Source: Saccharicrinis carchari
Lineage (GTDB): Bacteria > Bacteroidota > Bacteroidia > Bacteroidales > Marinilabiliaceae
Assembly: GCF_900182605.1 (NCBI RefSeq)
Contig: NZ_FXTB01000006.1
Location: 124,001-188,000 of the forward strand
Direction: 5' to 3'
DNA: 64,000 bases
Below are positions 39,680 through 49,073 of the stretch, in pieces (the stretch's first letter is position 1; the number at the start of each line of letters is the position of its first letter). The notes beneath the pieces are model-generated. The model had not been told where the DNA came from. It saw nothing but the letters and a program-made list of their open reading frames with translations, and did no database searches. Both the position numbers and the translations under genes were made by a program.

Positions 39680-41365
39680 TTAACTCATTAGCTTTTTATA
39701 CCTTAATCGCTTCGGTTCAACATCGCCCAGGCGACGTTTCTTATTTTCTTCATATTCACTAAACGAACCTTCAAAATAATACACCCCCGAATCACCTTCA
39801 AACGCAAGTATATGCGTGGCTATACGATCTAAAAACCACCTGTCGTGCGAAATAACGACGGCACAACCGGCAAAGCCTTCCAGACCTTCTTCGAGGGCTC
39901 TTAACGTGTTTACATCAATATCGTTGGTAGGCTCATCCAGCAGCAGCACATTACCCTCTTCGCGAAGGGTCATGGCCAGGTGCAAGCGGTTTCGCTCACC
40001 ACCCGATAGTACCGCACATTTTTTTTCCTGATCCGAACCTGCAAAGTTAAAACGGCTCAGGTAAGCTCTGGAGTTCAACTCTCTCCCCCCCATTTTTATG
40101 GTTTCTTGCCCGTTGGCTACCACCTGATAAATTGACTTTTCGGGATCTATGTCCTGGTGTGTTTGATCAACATAAGCTATTTTTACCGTTTCGCCCACTT
40201 CAAAAGTACCCTTATCTGCTTTCTCCTGCCCCATTATCATCCTAAACAAGGTGGTTTTACCTGCTCCATTAGGACCTATTACACCCACAATACCATTTTT
40301 AGGCAGCACAAATTCCAAACCCTCAAAAAGCAAACGATCGCCAAAAGCCTTGGAAACGCCATGTGCCTCAATTACTTTGTCGCCTAACCTGGGGCCATTA
40401 GGGATAAATATCTCCAGTTTTTCTTCTTTAGCCTTGGTGTCCTCATCCATTAACTTATCATAGGCCGACAAACGGGCTTTGGATTTGGCATGACGGGCCT
40501 TGGGTGCCATCCTAACCCATTCAAGCTCGCGCTCCAATGTTTTGCGTCGCTTAGAAGCTGTTTTCTCCTCCTGGGCCATGCGTTTGGTTTTTTGCTCTAA
40601 CCAGGATGAGTAATTACCTTTCCACGGGATACCCTCTCCCCTGTCGAGTTCTAAAATCCAACCCGCCACATTATCCAAAAAATAGCGGTCGTGGGTAATC
40701 GAAATCACCGTTCCTTTGTACTGTTGCAAGTGTTGCTCGAGCCATTGTACCGATTCGGCATCCAGGTGGTTAGTAGGCTCATCCAGCAAAAGCACGTCGG
40801 GCTCTTTAAGCAATAAGCGGCAGAGTGCCACCCTACGCTTTTCGCCTCCCGACAGATATTTAATTAATTTATCCTCTTCCGGACAGCGCAGCGCATCCAT
40901 AGCCCGTTCCAACTTACTGTCCAGGTTCCACGCATCGTACTGATCTATCTTTTCCTGCAAGCGTGCTTGTTCCTTAATAAGTGCATCCATTTTATCCGGG
41001 TTATCCAGGACATCAGCATCGCCAAACTTTTCGTTCACCTGATTGTAGGCGCTCATCACGTCAACCACTTCCTGTACGCCTTCTTCCACTACCTGCTTTA
41101 CCGTTTTTTCATCATCCAACCATGGTTCTTGCTCCAGGTAACCCACCGAATAACCTTGCGATGAAACCACTTCGCCCTGGAAATTCTTATCCACACCAGC
41201 GATAATTTTCATCAAGGTTGACTTTCCTGAGCCATTTAAACCTATGATACCAATCTTGGCTCCATAGAAAAAAGAAAGGTAAATATTGTTTAGTATCTTT
41301 TTTTGGGGCGGCACCACCTTGCTTACGCCAACCATCGAAAAAATTATTTTTTTATCGTCAGACAT
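39680..41365 (-). CDS. ettA: Energy-dependent translational throttle protein EttA (ABC-F)
   Basis: 561-residue ABC-F ATPase with two nucleotide-binding domains and no membrane part. First NBD: GLNGSGKSTLMK and LSGGEKRRVALCRLL, with LLLDEPTNHLD. Second NBD: GPNGAGKTTLFR, LSGGERNRLHLAMTL and LLLDEPTNDID. The linker contains the P-site tRNA interaction region (AKEEKLEIFIPNGPRLGD). The length and close match to EttA set it apart from Uup or resistance ABC-Fs. EttA binds the ribosomal E-site and gates the first elongation step according to ATP/ADP. Confidence 0.95.
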   Translation of the reverse strand: MSDDKKIIFSMVGVSKVVPPQKKILNNIYLSFFYGAKIGIIGLNGSGKSTLMKIIAGVDKNFQGEVVSSQGYSVGYLEQEPWLDDEKTVKQVVEEGVQEVVDVMSAYNQVNEKFGDADVLDNPDKMDALIKEQARLQEKIDQYDAWNLDSKLERAMDALRCPEEDKLIKYLSGGEKRRVALCRLLLKEPDVLLLDEPTNHLDAESVQWLEQHLQQYKGTVISITHDRYFLDNVAGWILELDRGEGIPWKGNYSSWLEQKTKRMAQEEKTASKRRKTLERELEWVRMAPKARHAKSKARLSAYDKLMDEDTKAKEEKLEIFIPNGPRLGDKVIEAHGVSKAFGDRLLFEGLEFVLPKNGIVGVIGPNGAGKTTLFRMIMGQEKADKGTFEVGETVKIAYVDQTHQDIDPEKSIYQVVANGQETIKMGGRELNSRAYLSRFNFAGSDQEKKCAVLSGGERNRLHLAMTLREEGNVLLLDEPTNDIDVNTLRALEEGLEGFAGCAVVISHDRWFLDRIATHILAFEGDSGVYYFEGSFSEYEENKKRRLGDVEPKRLRYKKLMS

Positions 41366-41449
41366 GATTTTTTAAATTATTCTATTGTTTTATATTAATG
41401 CTAATTACAATTAAGCGCTAAATTACAAATTACTTTCAACAAAAAACAA

Positions 41450-41485
41450 TCAACAAAGCCCTGTCAAATTAGTTTTAACAGGGCT
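41450..41485 (-). terminator. Terminator of the exported protein gene
   Basis: AGCCCTGT (41457-41464) and ACAGGGCT (41478-41485) pair fully with a 13-nt loop. On the minus strand a T-rich stretch (TTGTTGATTG then TTTTTTG) follows. Confidence 0.72.
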
Positions 41486-41519
41486 GTACCAACAATTATC
41501 TATTTCAAGATTACTTTTT

Positions 41520-42371
41520 TTAATTCTTTCCCATAGCTTTAAAATCTTTAGCTAACAAACCATCTCGTTTTTTAAGGCTCACCATATGCCAATCGAAATA
41601 ATAAAACTGCGAATCGTTCGCACCTATAATTATTTTATAACAACGGGCTTTAAACTTAGTACCTTCAGGTCCTACCTTGTGTAAAAAAACAACATCAGGA
41701 TCCTCTTTTTCAATAGCTTCGGCAATCTTCTCTTGCGAAACAATTTGCACCGCATACGGATACACCGCTTCTATTTTATTTATGGTATTTACATCAGGTG
41801 CCAAATCCTCCTTTACAACATACAATATTTTATTACTTAAACTCTTTACATTTTTATTGTAATACTTAAACATATTATTGCTGATGATTTTAGGCTCACG
41901 ATTTACCAACTCAACGTGGTCTTGCATAAACCTTATAAATCCTTCCATTTTATATGCATAACTATCGTCCTCCACGCGTACGTAGGATAAGGGAATGGAA
42001 CACAAATCGGGCATTTCGGTTATCGACTTTACATCTTTGCCCATCAATAGGCTAACAAAAGTGTATCGCGCCTTGGTTTTGTCCCTGTCGAAAGTTACCG
42101 TTGAAGTTACAATAAATGAATAGGAAGGGTCACGTCGCTTCTCTTCAAATTCAGCCTGCGAAATCACTTCGTAATCGGTGATGTTCCATATTCTCGGCAT
42201 CACTTTTTTAATCATAAAGTTAAAATCCGACATTGGATTTTCATCTAATACCACAAAAGTTTTGGTGTTTAAAAAATCTTTATAGTCCTTTGGCGTTGGA
42301 AGGTGCTTTTGCGCATTGGCAGCTCCGGCAAAAAACAGAAACAGCAACAGGTGTATAAATAAATGCTTCAT
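41520..42371 (-). CDS. Exported protein of unknown function
   Basis: 283 residues with a cleavable signal peptide (about 1-20, ending AGAANAQ). The mature part contains alternating beta-strands and helices, with two possibly related halves: FVVLDENPMSDFNFMI followed by KKVMPRIW, and ILYVVKEDLAPDVN followed by INKIEAVYPYAV. Each strand is followed by a helix and a strand reading YEVISQAEFEE or VQIVSQEKIAEAIE. That looks like an internal duplication of a roughly 60-residue unit. No catalytic motif. It forms a single unit between ettA and the divergent degenerate kinase gene. Confidence 0.75.
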   Translation of the reverse strand: MKHLFIHLLLFLFFAGAANAQKHLPTPKDYKDFLNTKTFVVLDENPMSDFNFMIKKVMPRIWNITDYEVISQAEFEEKRRDPSYSFIVTSTVTFDRDKTKARYTFVSLLMGKDVKSITEMPDLCSIPLSYVRVEDDSYAYKMEGFIRFMQDHVELVNREPKIISNNMFKYYNKNVKSLSNKILYVVKEDLAPDVNTINKIEAVYPYAVQIVSQEKIAEAIEKEDPDVVFLHKVGPEGTKFKARCYKIIIGANDSQFYYFDWHMVSLKKRDGLLAKDFKAMGKN

Positions 42372-42615
42372 TAATTTGTTTTTATAATTAGTGTAATAAA
42401 TGGTTGGTATTAGACAAAACTGTAGATTTATTAGAATATTGTCAGCAATACTATTTTTATAATAATTTTATACTATATTTCCCGCGTTCGTAAATATCCT
42501 AACGCAGCATAATTGGAAACCACCTTATACGATATGCCGCATAAATAGTTATACTGATTAGGGAAATATTTCACACGAATATAACAGTTATTATTGCTTT
42601 ATACTTAATTTACAT

Positions 42616-44355
42616 ATGAAATCTATCAATAAATTTCTATTGCTCTTTGCCTTTGATCACGATGAAAAACTTGACGTTGAAACCCAAGCTTTTTTGTTAC
42701 TATCAAATGTTTTAAACTTTTTTTTATTTGTTATTGTCTTTGTAGAAGGAATCATATCTTTATTGGAAGAGAAACTTTTTTTTGCCGGCACATTGTTGTC
42801 TCTTAGTGTATTATTTGCATTTAATTACCTCTACATCAGCCGACGCCCTAACATAGCATTATATAATAGGTTATTATTTCTATTTATTATACTCACTTTT
42901 GTTTTCTTTATCATATTTGGTGGTTCCACCGGAGTCAACATCGTTTGGGTAGGTAGCTTTCCCTTTATTGCGATCAATCTTTTTGGACGAAAAGCTGGCT
43001 CATTGTATTCATTAGGGATGTTTGTTTTTATTTTAATTGATTTTTTATTATTGAGCAAAATCATTCCTCTGGCCCAACATTACACACTAAATATGAGTGT
43101 TCTTATTTCTATTTATGTGTTGTTTTCATTTATTTTGGCTTACACCCTTAAGTTTGTTTTTGCCCAGGTACTCTTCAGTAAGGAACGGGCAATGATAAAC
43201 TCGCAAAACAATCGTACATCAAGAGACGAACAAATTGCCGATTTATCCAGGCAAATACGTACCCCTTTAAGCAACATTACAGGCATCCTGGATATCTTGG
43301 GTAAAACAAACTTAAGCGACGATCAGCGCGATTACATCAATACCATACATGCCTCGGCCAATAATTTGGTCAATGTAGTTTCCAATATGGTATCTACAAC
43401 AAAATCAAATGAGCTTCGCATTCAGGAAGAAAAAATAAGTTTCAACCTATTTTCTACACTAAACAATACGATTAGGCTATTTTCCGAAAACAACAGCAAA
43501 CAAAAGTTCAGCCTTTCGTTTTCGGCAGAAGTCCCTTCTAACATGACGGGTAATGCTATTAAAACAAAGCAAATTTTTCTTAACATCTTAAACTCCATTG
43601 CTAAATACAACCTGTCCGAAAACAAAGAAATTACTATTGAGGTGAGCCGAACCAACAACATGCCTGGTACCCTTGAATTATTATTTAAAATTACCGCTAC
43701 CGGCAATATCCCTTTCCCTAAGGAGTACCGATCCGACGAGTCGCTTTATGGTACCGACATATTATTGCTAAACACCTCCAAGCACATTCAGTTTTTAGAG
43801 TTGGGGCTAACCCAGAAGTTGATAGAACAAGACGGTCATTTGTTATCCATAAAGCCGGAAGCAGACAAAACCACTTTTGAATTTGGCATTACCTTTAAGG
43901 AAAGTACGCAAAGCTATTCGGTTAAAAACATAAAAGAAAAAGTTTCAAATAGCACCTCGTTCTACAAACCTTCGGTTGATATTAAAGATGCTAATATTTT
44001 GTTGGTGGAAGACAATTTCAGCAACCAGCAAATAATTATTTTATACATTAAAAACCTGGTAAATAAGATTGAGGTAGCCTACAACGGTAAGGAAGCGCTC
44101 GATAAGTTTGGTAAAACCAAGTACGATCTGATTTTGATGGACGTTCAAATGCCCATTATGGATGGGCTCAAGGCAACAAAGAAAATTAGAGAGATTGAAA
44201 AGAGTACAAACACACATATACCTATCATAGCCATTACAGCCAACGCTTTTCCTGAAGACAAAGAACGGTGCATAGCCAGCGGAATGGACGATTATATAAG
44301 CAAACCCTTTCAAACGGAAGAGTTGGTGAGCAAATTAAAAGCCCATCTAAAATAA
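42616..44355 (+). CDS. Membrane hybrid histidine kinase-like protein, kinase core degenerate
   Basis: 579 residues. About six membrane helices fill residues 25-190. The dimerisation helix then reads SRQIRTPLSNITG where active kinases have SHEIRTP: the phosphoacceptor His is Arg (R212). In the ATP-binding domain the N-box is NILNSIAKY (key Asn is Ser), and the DxGxG box is replaced by ATGNIP (A361), with no clear G2 box. By contrast the C-terminal receiver (459-579) is complete: E465/D466, phosphoacceptor D509 (LILMDVQMP), T/A switch region AITAN and K563. It probably works as a sensor or scaffold whose receiver is phosphorylated by another kinase. The Arg codon is AGG, two changes from His, so a simple read error is unlikely. 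Confidence 0.88.
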   Translation: MKSINKFLLLFAFDHDEKLDVETQAFLLLSNVLNFFLFVIVFVEGIISLLEEKLFFAGTLLSLSVLFAFNYLYISRRPNIALYNRLLFLFIILTFVFFIIFGGSTGVNIVWVGSFPFIAINLFGRKAGSLYSLGMFVFILIDFLLLSKIIPLAQHYTLNMSVLISIYVLFSFILAYTLKFVFAQVLFSKERAMINSQNNRTSRDEQIADLSRQIRTPLSNITGILDILGKTNLSDDQRDYINTIHASANNLVNVVSNMVSTTKSNELRIQEEKISFNLFSTLNNTIRLFSENNSKQKFSLSFSAEVPSNMTGNAIKTKQIFLNILNSIAKYNLSENKEITIEVSRTNNMPGTLELLFKITATGNIPFPKEYRSDESLYGTDILLLNTSKHIQFLELGLTQKLIEQDGHLLSIKPEADKTTFEFGITFKESTQSYSVKNIKEKVSNSTSFYKPSVDIKDANILLVEDNFSNQQIIILYIKNLVNKIEVAYNGKEALDKFGKTKYDLILMDVQMPIMDGLKATKKIREIEKSTNTHIPIIAITANAFPEDKERCIASGMDDYISKPFQTEELVSKLKAHLK

Positions 44356-44434
44356 AAGCGTAGCATTTTTTGTTATTGACCGCAGGCCGCTATAAACCGC
44401 TCCATACAATTATTTCAGTGTGATTATACAAAAC

Positions 44435-47380
44435 CTAAAATAGCGGGTTTGACACGGAAGCAAGACCCTTTTTACCATTTATTTTAACCAATAGGGGCTT
44501 ACTGAATCGAACGTGTTTTATCCATTCATCCTCATATACCGCCGGTTGTTGTAGCAAAAGAGATTCGTTATAATAATCACTGCCTGCAAACCTGTTTACC
44601 GTTAAATATCCCACACGCAAAGAGGTGAGGTTTTGAAAAAAGTGCGTTCCCTGGCTCGGATCAACGGAGAACCCATCCATGGCCGTCTCCACAATAAGTC
44701 GTGCACCCGATATTTGAGCCCACTTAACCGGAACCCCCAGCCAGGGATCTTGCGAGCCCCACCTACCGGGCCCTATTAAAATGTAATTGGTATCTTTTTC
44801 CAATAAGGTACTGTTTATTTTTTCTATAACAGGTACCATATTTATCATATTAGCTGCCGAGAACCCATTGGTTTTAACAAAAACCACGTCGCAAATATCA
44901 TTAATTACACCGTTGCCCAATGCCGATGTTGAATAAATCAACTGCTTTGCCGGATCCAGGCTTTCAACCTCCTCTCCAATAGCCTCTTCGAGCTCTACTA
45001 TAGGTCTTATTTGAAGCAAATAAAATATTGGTTTGGCATTGGGTATTTGCAGGTCTACCGCAAACTCTATCTCTACCGGTTGATTCATTTTATCTTGCCC
45101 CAACTCCAAAAGACGTTGCAGCATACTTGCCAATGGCAATGCATCATGCTTTAAGATATTGGCAAAGGTAACCAGAGGAATACCTTCCCTGCCCACACCA
45201 TCGCGTATAATATTATTTTGATGGTCGAAAACGGAGCCCAACCATTTTAAGGAACCATCCTTAAGTGCTGTCCGAATACTAAGGCGTTGCAGGTTAATAC
45301 CATCATTTACCGAAGGCTTAAAAGTGGTATTATCCATATCCAGCGCAAAAAATTCCTTTTGCGTATCTTTAATAGTAAACTCTGTACTGGATAATTGTAA
45401 TGCTTTTTTAGGGTATTTGGGCGAAAAACGCAGCGAAGTTCCTCCCTCCACAATCTGTTTACCCAAGCCAAGCGCTACGTTAACAATACCATCCTCAGTT
45501 TTTTCGGGTGCAATGGGATAAAAGTTGATCGACCGAGCTACGCCCGATATCGTAGGATAAAACCGATTATTATGCTGTTGACCTACCACTTCTTGCAATA
45601 CAATGCCCATTTTTTCCTCATCAATAATATTCATTGTGGCCCGCATGTAGGCTTTGCTCGATTTAAAGTAAACCGAGGCGTACACGCACTTTATAGCATC
45701 GCTTATTTGTTTCAGCACCACTTCCACTTCGTCGGTATTAGAAACCATGTAAGTAGAATAGATTCCGGCAAAAGGTTGGTAATGGCTATCCTCTAACACA
45801 CTAGAGGAACGTATAGCAATAGGATTATCTATAACAGAAATAAATTTACGCAGATACAAATGAGCTTTAGGCGGTAATTTGGATTGAACAAAACAATCTA
45901 ATATCTCCTCATCAGATTTATCCGAGAGTGCTATCTGATACAAGTTGTTCGACTCCATAAACTGTTCAAAAACATCAGTAGCAATAACCACGGTACGCGG
46001 TATGGTAATATCCAGATTGTCAAAATAAAGATAGTCTGCTTTTTTAGAAAGTACGGTATTTAAAAACGCCAGCCCTCGTGCTTTACCTCCAATAGACCCC
46101 TCCCCGATGCGCGCAAATTTTACCAACCTATCGTAATTCTTAATGTCAAAAGTAGCAATAACACCTCTGTTTTTTGATATTCTAAAATTTACGATCGTAT
46201 CATAGATAAATTGCTTTGTGGCCTCGAGTGATTCAAAATCGTCGACACTCAAGCTTTTAATCACATCAGATATGGCAAAAAGTGCCCTGGCTTTAAGCCA
46301 TTTTGATACATGGTCCCGTTGAAAGTGATACCGCAATGAATCGTCAGGCAGTACAAACAGTTGCTCCTGCAATTGTTTTAAATTGCTTACTCTGCCCACT
46401 TCACATTGTGTTACGGGATCGGTAAATATAAAATCGCCAAAGGCCAGGTATATTTTTAAAAATTGTTTCAATTCCTGCAAAAGGCTTTTTGAATATTTAT
46501 GTAAAAAACCCACCCTTATAGATTTAGCCACTTCTGCCACCGAAATGTCAGACGACTGTAATAAAAAGGGCATGTAAGGGTCGTCCTTTTTAACCATTTC
46601 GGCCAATTCAATCCCCGCATGGTTATATTTTTCGTTGTTTTTGGTAAAAGTAACATCTGATATTACTCCCAATAGATTAGCTCTGTATTTTTTATAAAGG
46701 TGTACGGCTTCTGTATAATTACGTGCCAATAATATTTTAGGCCTACCACGCATTCGCATCATCTTTTGATGTTCATTAAGCGCTTCGCTCATAAATTTTT
46801 TCGACTGGTTAAACACAATCCGATAGATGATAGGAAGGTAACTGGAATAGTAGCGTATAGAGTCCTCAACCAATAAAATACACTGTACCCCTACGGTTAA
46901 AATATCGTGAGCGGCATTCATCTCATCTTCAATGAGCTTAATGATGGCCACCAGTATATCGGCATTACCCAGCCAGCAGAACACATAATCGATGGCACTG
47001 GTATCCTCCTGCGATAATTTAATACTCACCTCTCGCGAAAAGGGTGTTAAAACAACGATGGGAATATCCGGATAGTCATTTTTTATTTGTTTGGCCAGGC
47101 AAAAAGGATTCATGCCTCCAACACTTAACATGGAGATAATTAAATCAATTGGTTCGTTTTGTACTATGCGCAGGGCATCTTCTGCATTTGTTACCTGTAT
47201 AAACCGGGGTGGGTAACGTAGGTTTAACGATACATACTCGTTAAAAATTTGTTCTTCTATCCTACCATCTTCCTCCAATAAAAAAGCGTCGTAACTGCTC
47301 GAAATCAACAGTACCGACTGGATACGTTTTTGCATTAACTTATTGAACTGTGTATCTGTAAATGAGCTTGCGGAATCCAT
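44435..47380 (-). CDS. Two-receiver ATP-grasp protein (PEP synthase-type nucleotide-binding domain)
   Basis: 981 residues in three parts. A first receiver-like domain (20-150) has Met at the Asp place (DLIISM, M84) and Ser-Ser instead of the acidic pair. A second receiver (165-310) keeps E172/D173 (LLVEDS), D242 (VISDVTF) and K295 and carries a long insertion. The PEP/pyruvate-binding ATP-grasp domain (about 425-830) has EGSIGGKARGLAFL, IPRTVVIATDVFEQFM and IAIRSSSVLEDSHYQPFAG. The C-terminus has IGPGRWGSQDPWLG. The phosphohistidine (GGxTSH-type) and PEP-barrel domains of PEP synthase are missing, so it cannot make PEP in the usual way. It probably phosphorylates or transfers phosphate to an unknown partner. 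Known in Bacteroidota as an uncharacterised family. Confidence 0.87.
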   Translation of the reverse strand: MDSASSFTDTQFNKLMQKRIQSVLLISSSYDAFLLEEDGRIEEQIFNEYVSLNLRYPPRFIQVTNAEDALRIVQNEPIDLIISMLSVGGMNPFCLAKQIKNDYPDIPIVVLTPFSREVSIKLSQEDTSAIDYVFCWLGNADILVAIIKLIEDEMNAAHDILTVGVQCILLVEDSIRYYSSYLPIIYRIVFNQSKKFMSEALNEHQKMMRMRGRPKILLARNYTEAVHLYKKYRANLLGVISDVTFTKNNEKYNHAGIELAEMVKKDDPYMPFLLQSSDISVAEVAKSIRVGFLHKYSKSLLQELKQFLKIYLAFGDFIFTDPVTQCEVGRVSNLKQLQEQLFVLPDDSLRYHFQRDHVSKWLKARALFAISDVIKSLSVDDFESLEATKQFIYDTIVNFRISKNRGVIATFDIKNYDRLVKFARIGEGSIGGKARGLAFLNTVLSKKADYLYFDNLDITIPRTVVIATDVFEQFMESNNLYQIALSDKSDEEILDCFVQSKLPPKAHLYLRKFISVIDNPIAIRSSSVLEDSHYQPFAGIYSTYMVSNTDEVEVVLKQISDAIKCVYASVYFKSSKAYMRATMNIIDEEKMGIVLQEVVGQQHNNRFYPTISGVARSINFYPIAPEKTEDGIVNVALGLGKQIVEGGTSLRFSPKYPKKALQLSSTEFTIKDTQKEFFALDMDNTTFKPSVNDGINLQRLSIRTALKDGSLKWLGSVFDHQNNIIRDGVGREGIPLVTFANILKHDALPLASMLQRLLELGQDKMNQPVEIEFAVDLQIPNAKPIFYLLQIRPIVELEEAIGEEVESLDPAKQLIYSTSALGNGVINDICDVVFVKTNGFSAANMINMVPVIEKINSTLLEKDTNYILIGPGRWGSQDPWLGVPVKWAQISGARLIVETAMDGFSVDPSQGTHFFQNLTSLRVGYLTVNRFAGSDYYNESLLLQQPAVYEDEWIKHVRFSKPLLVKINGKKGLASVSNPLF

Positions 47381-47502
47381 GTATAGGCTAATTATAAATT
47401 AATGATTACTGAGAGGCCACATCAGTAAAGATACACAATTAATAATACCAGATGAGTGAATGGATTAATTGAATTAGGGTAGAACGATAATTTTGGAGCA
47501 AT

Positions 47503-47538
47503 AAAAAAAGGGAAACCTTTTGGGTTCCCCTTTTTTTT
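47503..47538 (-). terminator. Terminator of the ExbB/ExbD operon
   Basis: AAAAAAAGGGAAACC pairs with GGTTCCCCTTTTTTTT (one bulge) around a 5-nt loop; T-runs lie on both strands. Confidence 0.85.
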
Positions 47539-47558
47539 AATATAAAGAGCAATTTTTA

Positions 47559-48029
47559 TTAATACTCTGATTTTTGACGCGCCGAATAATTAATTTTAAG
47601 CGCCTGCGCTTTACGCAATGCTTGCTTTATTTCGGTTATAATTCCCATCGGGGTATCATAGTCGGCCTTAATAGAGGTTGTCATTTTCGGACGGTCATTC
47701 TCTTTCATGGCCTCACGTTCTTGTGCTATATAACTTTGAATATCTCCTACTGTTGCAAACGCATCGTTAAGCTGAATACGCGGTTCGGTACCGTACATTC
47801 CCTGATATTGTTTTGTGGGTACTCCAACATAAATATAGGTTACCAGACTCTTTTTTTCCAACTTTGCCAACTCGGTTGCTTCAGGAGCTTGGATACTCAC
47901 CTTCATGGTTACCTCCTTCATAGTTGTAGACACCATAAAGAAGAATAAAAGCATGAAAACGATATCAGGCAAAGATGCTGTGTTAATGGCAGCTTGCCCT
48001 TCACTTTTCTTCTTTCTAAACTTTGCCAT
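47559..48029 (-). CDS. exbD: ExbD/TolR family protein
   Basis: 156 residues. A cytosolic basic start leads to one membrane helix (LPDIVFMLLFFFMVSTTM) that contains the proton-path Asp (D22). The periplasmic domain follows, ending KALKINYSARQ-like residues. It energises outer-membrane transport with ExbB and a TonB partner. It is the last gene of the four-gene operon, 2 bp after the other exbD. Confidence 0.92.
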   Translation of the reverse strand: MAKFRKKKSEGQAAINTASLPDIVFMLLFFFMVSTTMKEVTMKVSIQAPEATELAKLEKKSLVTYIYVGVPTKQYQGMYGTEPRIQLNDAFATVGDIQSYIAQEREAMKENDRPKMTTSIKADYDTPMGIITEIKQALRKAQALKINYSARQKSEY

Positions 48030-48031
48030 AG

Positions 48032-48607
48032 CTAATTTTTACCGATGTTTTTAGGTTCTGCTTCTGAAATTTTTTGAGGATAAATTTTACGAATCGCCTT
48101 TTGTTGATCATCATCCAGTTGTTCGTAATCTTTATCCCATTTTCTTCGAGCCAGTTCATTTCGCAACTCATTATATGCCCTTTGAAGTTCATTTTGAACC
48201 ATTAAATATTGTGCATACTGGGTTCCATTGTCATTTTGCAAAGAAATTACCCCTTTTGAAACTTCGTAAAGACCAAAAAATTCGATCTCTTCTTGTTTAA
48301 ACTCCGGTAATTTTTCATCCCTGTTCGGATTCAAAACAAATTCTTTAGCAGCATCCTTGAGTTCACCTATCTTCATGGGTTTACCTTTTACCAACAGCTG
48401 ATTTTTACTGTTAATAAGCACCGTAAAAACGTTTCTGTCTTTAATTGGCGGTGGCGGCTCTTGATTTTCGGGCACCGGTGGTGGCAAAAGCCTGGCCAAT
48501 CCGGAGTCCGTATCCATGGTAGTGGTTACAAGGAAGAATATGAGCAGAAGGAACGCTATGTCGGCCATAGAACCGGCGTTTACTTCAGGTACATCTCTTT
48601 TTCCCAT
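48032..48607 (-). CDS. exbD: ExbD/TolR family protein (larger paralogue)
   Basis: 191 residues from the ATG at 48607, which gives a normal start (MGKRDVPEVNAGSMADIAFLL, D16 in the membrane helix); the longer reading from 48670 overlaps the upstream gene. The periplasmic part is extended and charged, with a helical tail (YAQYLMVQNELQRAYNELR then NELARRKWDKDYEQLDDDQQ). The two ExbDs probably form one complex with the ExbB encoded upstream. Confidence 0.92.
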   Translation of the reverse strand: MGKRDVPEVNAGSMADIAFLLLIFFLVTTTMDTDSGLARLLPPPVPENQEPPPPIKDRNVFTVLINSKNQLLVKGKPMKIGELKDAAKEFVLNPNRDEKLPEFKQEEIEFFGLYEVSKGVISLQNDNGTQYAQYLMVQNELQRAYNELRNELARRKWDKDYEQLDDDQQKAIRKIYPQKISEAEPKNIGKN

Positions 48608-48620
48608 AATAATTGTCCAA

Positions 48621-49067
48621 TTATTTGAATATTTTCGAAAGTTCTGTTCCCAGTATGGTAACAAATACAATTCCTAAAAGTATGTAAGTACCATACAGAA
48701 AAGCACCCGCCATTTTAAGCATCGAAGGTACGTTGTCTGCACCTTCGTATCCACTTAATCTTAAGGCTGTATCATCTGCCATGCTGTAGGAAACCAATGC
48801 AATAACAATTAATACACCTGCTGAAATTAGGCTTCGGACAGCATTTTTTGGATTCAGTACTATATTAACAAGCTCGAACAGCACAACAATGGCAGCGGTA
48901 GCCACCACCAATATTTTTGCCCAGTTCAAAAATGTGTCGGTATAAACAGGTGTTCTAAAGGTTTCGCCGGGAACATCGCCACCGGTGAAATACATTATTG
49001 TTAACACCACTGTTACACCCAACAAAGCATATAGTACCAAACTTAATATTTTTGAAAGCTTAGTCAT
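48621..49067 (-). CDS. Four-helix membrane protein of the ExbB/ExbD operon
   Basis: 148 residues with about four membrane helices (near 8-28, 46-66, 78-98 and 122-146), e.g. ILSLVLYALLGVTVVLTIMYF. No homologue with a known role comes to mind. It sits 6 bp downstream of exbB and 13 bp upstream of exbD, a place that I recall as conserved in Bacteroidota, so it is likely a part or an assembly factor of the complex. Confidence 0.8.
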   Translation of the reverse strand: MTKLSKILSLVLYALLGVTVVLTIMYFTGGDVPGETFRTPVYTDTFLNWAKILVVATAAIVVLFELVNIVLNPKNAVRSLISAGVLIVIALVSYSMADDTALRLSGYEGADNVPSMLKMAGAFLYGTYILLGIVFVTILGTELSKIFK

Positions 49068-49073
49068 GTTTTA

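Noticed and set aside
44435-47380. Calling this gene phosphoenolpyruvate synthase (ppsA)
   Set aside because: The phosphohistidine and PEP-binding barrel domains needed for that reaction are not visible, and two receiver domains are present instead.
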